Notes: generated by a model not told the origin, from the sequence alone. Positions 51,854 through 61,534 are shown, counted from the stretch's first letter. The stretch is 64,000 nucleotides of DNA from Gordonia westfalica (GCF_900105725.1 NZ_FNLM01000034.1:1426001-1490000); one strand, 5' to 3'. A program made the numbers and translations.

Positions 51854-53155
51854 TCAGTCCCGGTCGAGCAATCCCTTCACCGGGTTCGGCGGATCCTTGG
51901 GCGGCTCCTCGTCGGGCACGCCCTTCTGCTTGGTGACGGGCGCGCCTTCCGGTGCCAGCGACTCCCCGGCACGTTCGGCGATCTGCTCGTTCAGGTAACG
52001 CAGCACCACCGCGAGCGAGGCGACCGCAGGCACCGCGAGGAAGGCACCGGTGATGCCGAACAGGGTGCCGCCCAAGGTGACCGAGAGCAGCACGATCACG
52101 GCGTGCAGATCCATCGACTTCGCCTGCAACCACGGCTGCAGCACATTGCCCTCGAGCTGCTGCACCGCCAGGATGACGCCGAGCAGGATCAGCGCGGTGG
52201 TCAGCCCGTTCGACACCAGGGCGATGAGCACCGCGAGGGCACCGGCCACGAAGGCACCGACGATCGGGATGAAGCCGCCGAGGAAGGTGACCACCACGAG
52301 CACGCCGGCCAGCGGCACCCCGAGGACGAACAGGCCGATGCCGATGAGCGCGGCGTCGACGAAGCTGACGATCGCCTGCGTCCGGATGAAGCCGCCGAGG
52401 CTGTTCCACATCCGGGTCAGCACCTCACCGACGTGGGTGCCCGAGGGCTTGCCGACCGAACGGTCGAGCCACGGCACGAACTTCGGTCCGTCCTTCAGGA
52501 AGAAGAACACCAACACGAAGGTCGTGAAGAGGGTGACCAGCAGCGACGTCGCGGTGCCCACCCCGGAGAAGACACCGGATGCGATGGTCGTCGCGCTCGA
52601 CTGCAGCTTGCTGGTGATGGCGTCGACCATGTTGTCGAGCTGGTCGTCCTCGATGTTGAGCGGCGGTCCCTGCACCCAGTCCTGGAGTTTGCGAACGCCG
52701 TCGGTGGCGCGATGCGCGAGTTCGGGGGCCTGATCGACGATCGACGGCACGATCAGACCGACGACCCCGCCGAGCACACCGAGTCCGACCAGCATCATCA
52801 CCAGCGACGCCGCTGCGGCGGGAACACCGTGATTGCGCATCCACCGGACCGGCGGCCACAAGATGGTGCAGATGATGACACCGAACAGCACGGGCAGCAG
52901 GATCACCCAGAACTTGCCGAGCAGCCAGAACAGAACCCAGAGAGCCGCGGCCACCAGCACGATCTGCAGACCCACGGTGGCGCACGACCGCAGGCCGGCC
53001 ATCATCACCTGGGCGCGAGTGGGGTACGCCTTGTCCTCGACGCCGCCCAGAACGGCGTCACCGCCGAGGACGGCGTCGGCACCCACCGGGATGGAATCGG
53101 TCTTGTCGGTTCCGGCATCGCCGTCTGGACGCTGATCATCCGAGCTGTCAGTCAC
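51854..53155 (-). CDS. AI-2E/PerM-family transporter
   Basis: The 433-residue protein (start GTG 53155; ATG 53212 is possible) has an acidic N-terminal tail, paired helices (about 70-130), a soluble segment (about 145-200) and the C-terminal helix bundle with FLGGFIPIVGAFVAGALAVLIAL. The C-terminus is Pro/Lys-rich. It is unrelated in position to the homologue at 15723-16889 and differs in tails. Substrate unknown. Confidence 0.85.
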   Translation of the reverse strand: MTDSSDDQRPDGDAGTDKTDSIPVGADAVLGGDAVLGGVEDKAYPTRAQVMMAGLRSCATVGLQIVLVAAALWVLFWLLGKFWVILLPVLFGVIICTILWPPVRWMRNHGVPAAAASLVMMLVGLGVLGGVVGLIVPSIVDQAPELAHRATDGVRKLQDWVQGPPLNIEDDQLDNMVDAITSKLQSSATTIASGVFSGVGTATSLLVTLFTTFVLVFFFLKDGPKFVPWLDRSVGKPSGTHVGEVLTRMWNSLGGFIRTQAIVSFVDAALIGIGLFVLGVPLAGVLVVVTFLGGFIPIVGAFVAGALAVLIALVSNGLTTALILLGVILAVQQLEGNVLQPWLQAKSMDLHAVIVLLSVTLGGTLFGITGAFLAVPAVASLAVVLRYLNEQIAERAGESLAPEGAPVTKQKGVPDEEPPKDPPNPVKGLLDRD

Positions 53156-53242
53156 CCGTGGATCCTCACACACCGCGATCACATTGCGACGTCGACGCGA
53201 CGGATGGCACATACGTGACGCCGCGCCGGCGTCACCACCCGG

Positions 53243-53572
53243 TCAGCGTCGGCGCAGTTTGCGCCCGATGAAGCGGATCAGCGAATTGACCGCCTCGAGT
53301 TCGGCGTCGACCTGGTTGAAGACCTGCGGGATGTCGTCGCGGCCGCACATCTCGACATCGGACGCGTCGAGCGGCCGGTGCGGTGACTCGTCGGCCCGTT
53401 CGCGATCCCAGGAGACGGGCTCGACGCCCCGCTCGGCTTCTTCCTCGAGCGCACGTCTGATCGTCTCCGGGCCGTAGAGGCCCATCATCATCTCCAGGCC
53501 CCATCCGGGCAGTCCGGCGAGAGGAGGGTCGTCGTGCCGGCTTCCGCGTCGGCCATCGAACCGTGTGGACAT
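53243..53572 (-). CDS. Small soluble protein of unknown function
   Basis: The 109-residue protein starts MSTRFDGRRGSRHDD, followed by a Gly/Met segment (GWGLEMMMGLYGPETIRRALEEE) and a C-terminal helix IPQVFNQVDAELEAVNSLIRFIGRKLRRR that is basic at its end. No known domain is recognised. It is divergent from adaA-alkA, 106 bp between starts, and is 88 bp upstream of the AI-2E-family gene on the same strand. Confidence 0.6.
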   Translation of the reverse strand: MSTRFDGRRGSRHDDPPLAGLPGWGLEMMMGLYGPETIRRALEEEAERGVEPVSWDRERADESPHRPLDASDVEMCGRDDIPQVFNQVDAELEAVNSLIRFIGRKLRRR

Positions 53573-53678
53573 GGCGCATATCGTGCCACAGGATTGTTAC
53601 CCAGGTCACACATTCCAGTGGAGACGTCACGTCCGATTTCCGCCAGAACCGTTCGACCGAGGATGTCAGAGTGGACGG

Positions 53679-55211
53679 GTGACCACCGCATCCGTCGAAC
53701 CGGCCGTCCCGGGCTCGGCTCCGGACTTCGATCGCTGCTACCGCGCCGTCAAGGCACGGGATGCACGCTTCGACGGCCAGTTCTTCGTCACCGTCCGGAC
53801 CACCGGGATCTACTGCCGGCCGTCCTGCCCCGCACAGACCCCGCGGCCACAGAATGTCGCGTTCGTGCTGACCGCGGCCGCGGCCCAGCAGCAGGGCTAC
53901 CGGGCCTGCCGGCGATGCGCACCCGACGCCGTCCCCGGATCACCGCTGTGGAACGTCAGCGCCGACATGTCGGCCCGCGCGATGCGCCTCATCGCCGACG
54001 GGGTCGTGGAACGAGAGGGTGTCGCCGGCCTCGCCGCACGGCTGAAGTATTCACCCAGGCATCTCAACCGCGTCCTCACCGACCACCTGGGTGCCGGTCC
54101 GCTCGCCCTCGCCCGCGCACACCGCGCGACCAACGCCCGGGTGCTCATCCAGTGCACCTCGTTGCCGATGTCCGACGTCGCCTTCGCCGCCGGCTTCTCC
54201 AGCATCCGGCAGTTCAACGACACCATCCGCGCAGTCTTCGGGCTCACCCCGACCGAGCTCAGAAGACTCCGCAGCCGCCGCTCCCGACCGCCCGCCGACG
54301 AGCCGTCGGCCCCGGGCAGTGTCACCCTGCGCCTGCCGTTCCGCGCGCCCTACCGCTGGCAGTGGATGCGATGGTTCCTGTCGGCGCACGCGGCGGCGGG
54401 GGTCGAGACGATCATCGACGATCCCGACGCGCCACTGGGCTGGCGGTTCCGGCGCGTCATCGCCCTTCCACACGGACCCGCGGTCGTCGAGATCGAACCC
54501 CACGACGACAACGTCGGCGTCGCCCTCTCCCATCTGGACATGCGCGACCTCGGCGCCGCGGTCAACCGGCTGCGCCGGCTCCTCGACCTCGACGCCGACA
54601 TCACCGCCGCCGAGGAGACCCTCGCCGACGACCCGACGCTGCGCACCCTCATCGGCACCGCACCCGGATTGCGCGTGCCCGGCACTCTCGACGCCGACGA
54701 GACGATCTTCCGCACCATGCTCGGCCAGCAGGTCAGTCTCGCGGCCGCCCGGCATCAGATCGACCGGCTCGTCGATGCGCTCGGCGAACCGCTGCACGAC
54801 TCGGACCCCACCGACCGCGACCACGTCCCGAAGGCATTTCCGACCGCGGCCGCCATCGCCGCCGGTGGACGAGATGTCCTGCGCGGACCGCGTCGTCGGA
54901 TCGACGCCGTCATCGGGGTCGCCGAGGCCATCGCCGACGGCCGGGTGGAACCGCATGTGGGGGTCGATGCGTCTGATCTACGTGCGCAACTGATCGAGTT
55001 GCCCGGCATCGGCCCCTGGACCGCCGACATCGTCACCATGCGCGTGACCGGCGATCCCGACGTCCTGCTCGCGAACGACCTGGTCGTCGCCAAGGCCGCC
55101 GCCGACCTGGGACTGGACCTGCGCGACACACATCACTGGGCACCGTGGCGCTCGTACGCGACGATGCACCTGTGGCGACACCGCCTCGCCGGCGCCGGCG
55201 AAGACGTATGA
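53679..55211 (+). CDS. alkA: Ada-AlkA fusion: alkylation-response regulator and 3-methyladenine glycosylase
   Basis: The 510-residue protein (start GTG 53679) has a metal-binding Ada domain with Cys46, Cys50, Cys77 and Cys80 (YCRPSCP and YRACRRC), Cys46 being the methyl acceptor; an AraC helix-turn-helix (about 95-190); an AlkA N-terminal domain; and an HhH-GPD glycosylase with LIELPGIGPWTADIVTMR and the catalytic Asp in LLANDLVV. Methylation of Cys46 is known to turn Ada-type proteins into activators of repair genes, and the glycosylase removes alkylated bases. This fusion is typical of actinobacteria. ogt follows directly. Confidence 0.93.
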   Translation: MTTASVEPAVPGSAPDFDRCYRAVKARDARFDGQFFVTVRTTGIYCRPSCPAQTPRPQNVAFVLTAAAAQQQGYRACRRCAPDAVPGSPLWNVSADMSARAMRLIADGVVEREGVAGLAARLKYSPRHLNRVLTDHLGAGPLALARAHRATNARVLIQCTSLPMSDVAFAAGFSSIRQFNDTIRAVFGLTPTELRRLRSRRSRPPADEPSAPGSVTLRLPFRAPYRWQWMRWFLSAHAAAGVETIIDDPDAPLGWRFRRVIALPHGPAVVEIEPHDDNVGVALSHLDMRDLGAAVNRLRRLLDLDADITAAEETLADDPTLRTLIGTAPGLRVPGTLDADETIFRTMLGQQVSLAAARHQIDRLVDALGEPLHDSDPTDRDHVPKAFPTAAAIAAGGRDVLRGPRRRIDAVIGVAEAIADGRVEPHVGVDASDLRAQLIELPGIGPWTADIVTMRVTGDPDVLLANDLVVAKAAADLGLDLRDTHHWAPWRSYATMHLWRHRLAGAGEDV

Positions 55212-55294
55212 CGAGCGGACCCCAGATGACGCCTGATCCGATGACGGCTCACCTCACACCGATTCGACCCGAACCCCGACCCGACAGGAGCGAC

Positions 55295-55867
55295 ATGTCC
55301 GCACCGTCCCCCGCCGTCTCCGACGGCACGATCGACACCACCACCACCACCGCCGCCGGCACCGGTGGTTACGCCACCCTGGACACACCCAACGGTCCGT
55401 TCACCGTGATCGCCGACGACGTCGAGCGCGTCCTCGCCTCCGGGTGGACCGAAGACCCCGCCTACCTCTCCGCGCTCATCCACCGATCGTTGCGCCCGGA
55501 ATCCCTGCAGCGTTCCGAAGCGCTCGGGAGACTCACCGACGCGGTGGCGGCGTACTACGCGGGCGAGGTCGATGCACCGGCCCGGGTCGAGGTGGTCCAG
55601 CTCTCCGGCGGCACCTTCCTGAACAAGGCCTGGGACGCTCTGCGTCTCGTCGATCCCGGCCGGCCGGTCACCTACACCGAGTTCGCCGAGCGCGCCGGGG
55701 AACCGGCAGCCGTCCGGGCCGCGGCGACCGCCTGCGCACGCAACGCGGCGGCGCTCTTCGTGCCGTGTCACCGCGTGAAGCGCAGCGACGGATCGCTGGG
55801 CGGCTTCCGCTACGGACTCGAGACCAAGAAGTGGCTGCTCGACTTCGAGGCTCCCGCCGAGGAGTGA
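55295..55867 (+). CDS. ogt: Methylated-DNA-protein-cysteine methyltransferase
   Basis: The 190-residue protein transfers methyl from O6-methylguanine to its own cysteine in LFVPCHRVKRSDGSLGGF. TYTEFAERAGEPAAVRAAATACARN is the helix-turn-helix part. The start ATG 55295 is chosen for CAGGAGCGAC just upstream; an in-frame ATG at 55208 overlapping the alkA stop is possible. With adaA-alkA it forms an adaptive-response operon, as in Mycobacterium. Confidence 0.93.
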   Translation: MSAPSPAVSDGTIDTTTTTAAGTGGYATLDTPNGPFTVIADDVERVLASGWTEDPAYLSALIHRSLRPESLQRSEALGRLTDAVAAYYAGEVDAPARVEVVQLSGGTFLNKAWDALRLVDPGRPVTYTEFAERAGEPAAVRAAATACARNAAALFVPCHRVKRSDGSLGGFRYGLETKKWLLDFEAPAEE

Positions 55868-55923
55868 ACCGGCGCGACGGGAGCCCGGACGGTTTTGTCG
55901 GGGGCATCCGACACCATCGGGGC

Positions 55924-57153
55924 ATGATCGCAGCAGCCCTGTCACTCGTGTTCGGCGTCCTGCTCGGCATCGCGCTGGGGTGGTGGGCGCATGCCGCGCG
56001 CAGCGCCGGGGTGGTCGCCGCTGCCCGCGCCGAGGTCGAGATGCTGCGCGAGGGCCGCAGTGAGGTGGCGTCGTCGTTGTCGTGGGCCACCGAGGATGCG
56101 GCACGACGCCAGTCCACCGCCATCGGTGGCCAGGTACAGCACATCGTGGAGCCGCTGCGCGCCACGCTCGCCCAGCTCTCCGACGAACTGCGCCGGGTGG
56201 AGTCCAATCGGATCGGCGCCTATGCGGGGCTCACCGAGCAGGTCCGCGGCATCCACGCGGCGTCCGTTGCGCTCAACGACCAGACCCGGCAGCTCGCGAA
56301 CGCCCTGCACAGCTCCCATTCGCGCGGCCGCTGGGGCGAGGTGCAGCTCGAACGCGTCGTCGAGCTCGCCGGGATGACCAAACACTGCGATTTCAGTACT
56401 CAGGTGTCGCTGCCGGACAAGACGAAGGACGGCGCGACGGTCCGGCCCGACCTGGTTGTCCACCTCGCGGGCGGACGGGACATCGTCGTCGACGCCAAGG
56501 TCCCGCTCGACGCCTACCTGCGTGCCGCGGAGTCCACCGACGCCGCTGCCCGTGATCGCCTCATCGGCGAACACGCCCGGGCACTGCGCGGACACATCGC
56601 GCGACTCTCCGCGAAGGCCTACTGGACGGCCTTCGAGAACACGCCGGAGATGGTGGTGCTGTTCCTGCCGGCCGACGCGGTCCTCGAGGCCGCCGTGCGC
56701 ACCGACCCCGACGTGCTCGAGTACGGCTTCGCCCGCAATGTGGTGATCGCCACCCCGACGACCCTCATCGCGCTGCTGCGGACCGTGGCCCTCGGCTGGC
56801 GTCACGACGCGATGGCCCGCGACGCCGCGGTCATCCACGCACTCGGCATGGAACTCCACCAGCGTCTCGCCGGTGTCCTCGGTCATCTCGGGACACTCGG
56901 CACATCACTGCAGCGCACCGTCGATGCCTACAACTCGACGATCGGGTCGGTCGAGAGCCGTTTGGGTGTCACCGCGCGCCGCCTGGCCGAACTCGACGCG
57001 TTGGGCGAGGTGAGCGAACCCCCACGGCCCCGGGTGATCCACGACACTTGCCGGTCGGCGGGATCTGTGGCGGCACCTGCGACTACATCGGCGGCCGCCT
57101 CCACGCCACGGTCCGGGGGTGGAGCGATTTCCGCCGATGAACCGGTACCGTGA
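55924..57153 (+). CDS. rmuC: DNA recombination protein RmuC homologue
   Basis: The 409-residue protein has an N-terminal membrane anchor (1-22), a coiled-coil region (about 30-130) and the RmuC nuclease-like core with RGRWGEVQLERVVELAGM, RPDLVVHLAGGRDIVVDAKVPLDAY and a late FARNVVIATPTTLIALLRTVA. RmuC limits inversions at short inverted repeats in Escherichia coli. The start ATG 55924 is 56 bp after ogt. The Ala/Ser-rich C-terminus overlaps the next gene by 17 bp. Confidence 0.9.
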   Translation: MIAAALSLVFGVLLGIALGWWAHAARSAGVVAAARAEVEMLREGRSEVASSLSWATEDAARRQSTAIGGQVQHIVEPLRATLAQLSDELRRVESNRIGAYAGLTEQVRGIHAASVALNDQTRQLANALHSSHSRGRWGEVQLERVVELAGMTKHCDFSTQVSLPDKTKDGATVRPDLVVHLAGGRDIVVDAKVPLDAYLRAAESTDAAARDRLIGEHARALRGHIARLSAKAYWTAFENTPEMVVLFLPADAVLEAAVRTDPDVLEYGFARNVVIATPTTLIALLRTVALGWRHDAMARDAAVIHALGMELHQRLAGVLGHLGTLGTSLQRTVDAYNSTIGSVESRLGVTARRLAELDALGEVSEPPRPRVIHDTCRSAGSVAAPATTSAAASTPRSGGGAISADEPVP

Positions 57154-58066
57154 CCATGTGCCTTCCCCGCAACGTCTACAGACCGCGGTACCACTGGACC
57201 AGCAGTCCGTGATGCCCGCGGTCCGCGGTGTGCCGTGGTGGGGTGCCGTTCTCCTGGCAACCGGGATCACGGCCCTCGGAGCGGCGATCGATGCCGGCAG
57301 CAATGACTCGCTCGGCGGGATCTACAAGTTCTGCTATCTCGTCGGCTGCGTCGTCGCCGCCCTCGCAGTCCGTCGCCGCGCATTGTTCACCGCCGCCGCG
57401 CAGCCCCCGCTGATCGCGTTCTTCGTCGGCATCGTCACGCTGTACGGACTCAACTCCGAGCAGGCGTCGTCCGGCCTGAAGAGCCTGATCTTCAAGGTGC
57501 TGCTGCCGATCGCCGCCGATTTCCCCTGGATGCTGACGGTTTTCCTGGTCACGCTGGCGCTGGTTCTCGTGCGGTGGTTCCTGACCCGCGGCGAGGAGGA
57601 CCAGAACTCCGGTGGCCGCACAAAGCCCACCGGCACCCGGAGCGCGTCGACGAGCCGGGCAAGCCGCGACAAGGCCGCTCGCGCGAAGACCGGGGAGCCG
57701 ACCGAGCGCGCGACGACACATCGTCGAGCCAAGAGCAGCGCGGCCCAGACCGGCGCCGGGCAGACGAGCAAGTCGCCGACGAGCCGGTCGCGCCCCCAGC
57801 GGTCCCGTCCCAGCTCTGCGACGGAGCGCCCGTCCACGTCTGCGTCCGCGCGTACGGCGACCGTGGAACGGACCACCGCCCAGCGCACCCCGGCCGCGAC
57901 GCGACCGACGGTCGCGGATCTCGCCGCGCCCGACCTCACCCCGTCCGACGCCCCGCTCTCGGGTCAGGCGGACGCTCCGCGCACCGAGCCCGCGCCGTCG
58001 GGCTTCCAGGCCTACGAGTCGGTCACGGACGCCGGCCCGGCGGGCGTCGCCGACACCCGTTCCTGA
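57137..58066 (+). CDS. Membrane protein with four helices and a long disordered basic tail (DUF6542-like)
   Basis: The product (309 residues from ATG 57137; GTG 57158 is another candidate) has four hydrophobic segments (about 32-150) including WWGAVLLATGITALGAAID and FPWMLTVFLVTLALVLVRWFL, then a Ser/Thr/Arg/Pro-rich tail of about 150 residues likely disordered and mostly basic. It resembles actinobacterial DUF6542 proteins. Function unknown. It overlaps the rmuC 3' end. Confidence 0.7.
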   Translation: MNRYRDHVPSPQRLQTAVPLDQQSVMPAVRGVPWWGAVLLATGITALGAAIDAGSNDSLGGIYKFCYLVGCVVAALAVRRRALFTAAAQPPLIAFFVGIVTLYGLNSEQASSGLKSLIFKVLLPIAADFPWMLTVFLVTLALVLVRWFLTRGEEDQNSGGRTKPTGTRSASTSRASRDKAARAKTGEPTERATTHRRAKSSAAQTGAGQTSKSPTSRSRPQRSRPSSATERPSTSASARTATVERTTAQRTPAATRPTVADLAAPDLTPSDAPLSGQADAPRTEPAPSGFQAYESVTDAGPAGVADTRS

Positions 58067-58091
58067 CCTCGCATGGTGTCGTCGGTAGGCG

Positions 58092-58709
58092 TCAGCCGAC
58101 GTTGAGTTCGATCCAGTGCCCCAGCTTGCGGGCCGCGGCGTCGACCAGATCGGGCCATTCCATCGCACCCTCGTCGGCGTTGTCGGTGACCGCCTTGACC
58201 AGCCGGCACGCGATGCCGAACTGCGCGCTCACATGGGCGACCGCGCATCCCTCCATGTCGACGAGGTCCGCGTGGCGTGCCAGCTCGGCCCGCCGGACCG
58301 GGTCGGCGACGAAGGTGTCCCCCGAGGCCAGCACGGTGCCGTCGCCGTCCGGGAGTTCCCAGCGGTCGGTCATCTCGTAGCCCATGGCCCGGAGTTCGGC
58401 ACTGCTGATGTCGTGCTCGAGCACCGCCGAGGGGATGAACAGATCGCGGCCGGGACCGACGACGCCGTCGCGCAGCGCCCCCGCGGTGCCGATGTTGATC
58501 ACCTGACGGACCGGTGCGCCGGCGGCGAGCTCGCGACTCAACGCCAACGTCGCCCGGACCTTGCCGATCCCGGTGACGAGCACCCGCGAACCCGCGGGCA
58601 CATGCTGCGCCTCCGCTCGGGTCGCCGACACGATCAGGACACTCCCGGACACACCACTCCCACGCACACCGTCATCAGACACCGGGTGATTATCGCGTGC
58701 CTCATCCAC
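58092..58709 (-). CDS. Nucleosidase (MTA/SAH-nucleosidase-like, PNP_UDP_1 family)
   Basis: The 205-residue protein has the phosphorylase superfamily fold: INIGTAGALRDGV (about 78-90), VDMEGCAVAHVSAQFGI (about 153-169) with the Glu that holds the ribose, and a late VTDNADEG (about 177-184) with the purine-binding Asp. Short length and motif spacing favour a nucleosidase over a phosphorylase. The start is ATG 58709 or GTG 58682. It overlaps the kinase gene by 8 bp. Confidence 0.8.
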   Translation of the reverse strand: MDEARDNHPVSDDGVRGSGVSGSVLIVSATRAEAQHVPAGSRVLVTGIGKVRATLALSRELAAGAPVRQVINIGTAGALRDGVVGPGRDLFIPSAVLEHDISSAELRAMGYEMTDRWELPDGDGTVLASGDTFVADPVRRAELARHADLVDMEGCAVAHVSAQFGIACRLVKAVTDNADEGAMEWPDLVDAAARKLGHWIELNVG

Positions 58710-59484
58710 GCGCGAGCGCCGAGGACGCCCGAGCGGCTCGACCCAGCGCCGTGCCGTAGCCCGGCCCGTGCCCGGCGGCGTGTACCGCGAGCGGGTGCAG
58801 CTGATGGACCGCGATCCTGTCCTGGCGACCCGGAACCAACGGATGCGTCTGCTGATAGCCGTCGATGATGTCGTCGAGCAGCGGACAGCCGAACAACGCG
58901 AGCATCGCGAGGTCGGTCTCCCGGTGGCCTCCGTGCGCCGCCGGATCGATCATCACGACGCCCGACGAGGTCCACAGCACGTTGCCGTTCCACAGATCGC
59001 CGTGGATGCGGGCCGGCGGTTCGTCGTCGTCGAACGCACCGCTCGCGATCAGCTCACAGGCGACGCGGACGGCGTCGGAATCCGCAGCGGTCAGATTGCC
59101 GGCCTCACGAGCCGGACGCAGATACGGTTCGACGCGTTCCCGGGCATAGAACTCGCCCCACGAGTCGTACTCGACGGAACTGAGGGTCCGCCGCCCGATG
59201 AACAACTGCCCGTCGAAACCGGCGGGTGGCGATCCGAAGTGCGGGGCACCCGCGTCGTGCATCCTCGCCAGCGCTGCGCCGAAGGCTCGAGCGGCCTCGC
59301 GGTCGGGACGCGTCGTGTCGAGGTTCTCGAGCTCGATGGCATCCTCGCTCACAGCGAGCACCTGTGCGACCGGCGCACCGGAATCGGCGAGCCAGCGGAG
59401 GCCTGCGGCCTCGGCTGCGAAGAAGTCCGGATGGCCGCCCGGCGGTCCGCTGCCCCGCATCGTCTTACGGAAGACGCGGGTCAC
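58702..59484 (-). CDS. Fructosamine kinase family protein
   Basis: The 260-residue protein (start GTG 59484) is a fructosamine-3-kinase/ketosamine-3-kinase homologue with an APH-type fold. The catalytic loop HGDLWNGNVLW and the metal-binding VMIDPAAHGGHRETDLAM are intact; FYARERVEPYLRPA matches the family insert. Such kinases phosphorylate glycated amines to trigger deglycation. Its start overlaps the SDR stop by 4 bp, so the SDR, kinase and nucleosidase genes are translationally coupled. Confidence 0.85.
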   Translation of the reverse strand: MTRVFRKTMRGSGPPGGHPDFFAAEAAGLRWLADSGAPVAQVLAVSEDAIELENLDTTRPDREAARAFGAALARMHDAGAPHFGSPPAGFDGQLFIGRRTLSSVEYDSWGEFYARERVEPYLRPAREAGNLTAADSDAVRVACELIASGAFDDDEPPARIHGDLWNGNVLWTSSGVVMIDPAAHGGHRETDLAMLALFGCPLLDDIIDGYQQTHPLVPGRQDRIAVHQLHPLAVHAAGHGPGYGTALGRAARASSALARG

Positions 59485-60404
59485 TGCGCGGAATGGTGGT
59501 CGCGCGCCCGCGCCTCGAGCGAGCTGCCGCTGATCCGCGCGAGCTTGTCGAAACGGTCGTTGGCCACCCGCATCACGATCTCGTAGGGCAGGGCGAATTT
59601 CCGCGCCCACCAGTAGCCGAAACGGATGTCGAAGGAGGTGTAGACCATGAAGCGGTTCTTGCGGATTCCCTTGAGGATCGCCGCGGCGGCGGTCTCCGGA
59701 GACACCGCGACCTTGTGGAAGTTGTTGATGGCGGCCTTGACTCGCGGATCGTCGCGATCGACGCCGACGATCTCGACGGTGTCGACGAGCGGGGTGTCCA
59801 CGCCGCCCGGGCACACCAGCGACACCCCGATACCGTGCCGTCGCAGGTCGAATCGCAAGACCTCCGAGACGCCGCGGATCCCGAACTTGCTGGCGCTGTA
59901 CGCGGCGTGCCAGGGCAGGGCGAGCAGCCCCGCGGCCGAGGACACGTTCACGATGTGTCCGCCACTCCCCCGGCGGACCATCTGCGGCACAAAGCATTCG
60001 ATGATATGGATCGGGCCCATCAGGTTGACGTCGACCAGTGACCGCCAATGCTTGTGCTCGAGGTTCTCCACCGTGCCCCACGCTGAGATCCCGGCGACGT
60101 TCATCACGACGTCCATCACGCCGACCTCGGCGTCGACCTGCCGCGCGAAGCCGGCCACCCAGTCGTAGTCGGAGACGTCGCCGGCAACGTGGTACAGCAC
60201 CGTGCCGTCGGCCCGGAGGATCCCGGCGACGACCTCGTCGAGCTGATCGGCATGTAGGTCGGTGAGCACGAGTTCGGCCCCCTGGGCGGCGGCCGCCTCG
60301 GCGGTCGCCCGCCCGATCCCGCTCGCCGCGCCGGTGATCAGCACCTTGCGTCCGTGCAGCGACGGCACGGGTGTGTCCATCACCAGGAGATCTCGAATGC
60401 CCAT
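59481..60404 (-). CDS. Short-chain dehydrogenase/reductase
   Basis: The 307-residue SDR has TGAASGIGRA (about 24-33, cofactor glycine motif), MNVAGIS, the catalytic Ser in VNVSSAAG and YSASK (Tyr and Lys). The Asp after the second strand (LTDLHAD) suggests NAD over NADP. A C-terminal 60-residue extension with aromatic residues (FGYWWARKFALPYEIVMRV) could touch membrane lipids, as in mycobacterial SDRs of lipid metabolism. It is first gene of a three-gene operon. Confidence 0.85.
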   Translation of the reverse strand: MGIRDLLVMDTPVPSLHGRKVLITGAASGIGRATAEAAAAQGAELVLTDLHADQLDEVVAGILRADGTVLYHVAGDVSDYDWVAGFARQVDAEVGVMDVVMNVAGISAWGTVENLEHKHWRSLVDVNLMGPIHIIECFVPQMVRRGSGGHIVNVSSAAGLLALPWHAAYSASKFGIRGVSEVLRFDLRRHGIGVSLVCPGGVDTPLVDTVEIVGVDRDDPRVKAAINNFHKVAVSPETAAAAILKGIRKNRFMVYTSFDIRFGYWWARKFALPYEIVMRVANDRFDKLARISGSSLEARARDHHSAQ

Positions 60405-60437
60405 GGGGCCGAGGTTAGCCGCCGGAGGCGGGCATGC

Positions 60438-61505
60438 TCAGCCGATCGGCAGCTTCCCGTCGAACAGTCCGTACAGGATCGTCAGCATCGCCTTGAGGAC
60501 CTGCGCCGACACGTCCTGACCCTGGGTGGCCAGCAACTGCACGACGGCCTCGGGTTCCTCGGTGGCGAGGAGCTGCTGGACGAACGGGATCACCACGGAC
60601 AGACCGCTCGCGTCGTCGGCCAGCGGCACCGAAGGCGCGGGTGCGGCGCCCGTCGCCGCATTGCCGTTGACGTACTTCAGGATGCCGTCGGTGATGGCCA
60701 TCGCGTACTTCAGCTGCCCGTCGCGTCCGGCCAGCGCGGCTGCCTCGGCGGGATTGGAGAGGTTGCCCATCTCGATGAAGACGGCGGGCACCTTGGTCAG
60801 GTTGACCGCCGCGATGTCCGGACGCGTCTGGATGCCGTTGTTCACGCCCGCGTAGTTGGCCGACGGGAAGCCGGCCGCGAGGAAGGAGTCGCGCATGATC
60901 GACGACGCCTTGCGGCCCTCACCCGACTGCACGCGGTTCACCGTGGCGTCCGGGATCGGCAACGACGGCACGATCATGTGGAAGCCCTTCTTGGCGCCGT
61001 CCGCCCCGCGACTCGTCGAATCGGCATGGAGGCTCACCGCCACCGCTGCGCCGGACCGGCTCGCCGCGGCGGCGCGTTCGTCCACGCAGCCGCCCCAGCC
61101 CGTGTCGTCGGGCCGGCTGAGCACGACGCGGGCGCCCTGGCTCTCCAGGCCGGCCTTCACCAGCTGGGTGATCTGCCAGTTCACGGTGTGCTCCTTGGCA
61201 CCGTTCACCCCGGTCGCGCCGGTGGTCTGGCAGTTCTTCTTGCCGCCGCGTCCGTCGGGCACCTGCGCGGCGAGGTTGCGGCCGGCCGCGCTCGCCTGGT
61301 GTCCCGGGTCCAGGAAGACCGTCTTTCCCGCCAACGCGGTCCCGCGGGCCGGCGCGGCCTGGGCCGGCGCCACCACCAGGTTCGACGCCATCACGGTCGA
61401 CGCCACCGCGGCCACGGCGAGAGCGGTCGTCATCGTGCGCTTCTTCATCATCTTCTGGAACATCGGCGTTTCGAGGCGACGACCGCGCATCTCAGCTCTG
61501 GTCAT
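60438..61505 (-). CDS. N-acetylmuramoyl-L-alanine amidase (Ami1/Rv3717-like)
   Basis: The 355-residue preprotein has a signal peptide (ending AQA at about 50) and an Amidase_3 domain. Zinc ligands His69 (DPGHQ), Glu105 (AKEHT) and His160 (SLHAD) and the catalytic Glu245 (VFIEMGN) are present; Cys92 and Cys140 could form the stabilising disulfide of Rv3717. No cell-wall-binding domain is seen; the last 70 residues are an extra helical tail. The start ATG 61505 is supported by GGAGGAG/GAGGTGA. It releases peptides from peptidoglycan during division or recycling. Confidence 0.92.
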   Translation of the reverse strand: MTRAEMRGRRLETPMFQKMMKKRTMTTALAVAAVASTVMASNLVVAPAQAAPARGTALAGKTVFLDPGHQASAAGRNLAAQVPDGRGGKKNCQTTGATGVNGAKEHTVNWQITQLVKAGLESQGARVVLSRPDDTGWGGCVDERAAAASRSGAAVAVSLHADSTSRGADGAKKGFHMIVPSLPIPDATVNRVQSGEGRKASSIMRDSFLAAGFPSANYAGVNNGIQTRPDIAAVNLTKVPAVFIEMGNLSNPAEAAALAGRDGQLKYAMAITDGILKYVNGNAATGAAPAPSVPLADDASGLSVVIPFVQQLLATEEPEAVVQLLATQGQDVSAQVLKAMLTILYGLFDGKLPIG

Positions 61506-61534
61506 TCACCTCACTCCTCCCGTTTGGCACCATT

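Noticed and set aside
50666..53218. 850-codon open frame antisense to ychF and the AI-2E gene
   Set aside because: Composed of His/Asp/Arg/Gly runs typical of shadows; crosses two conserved genes.
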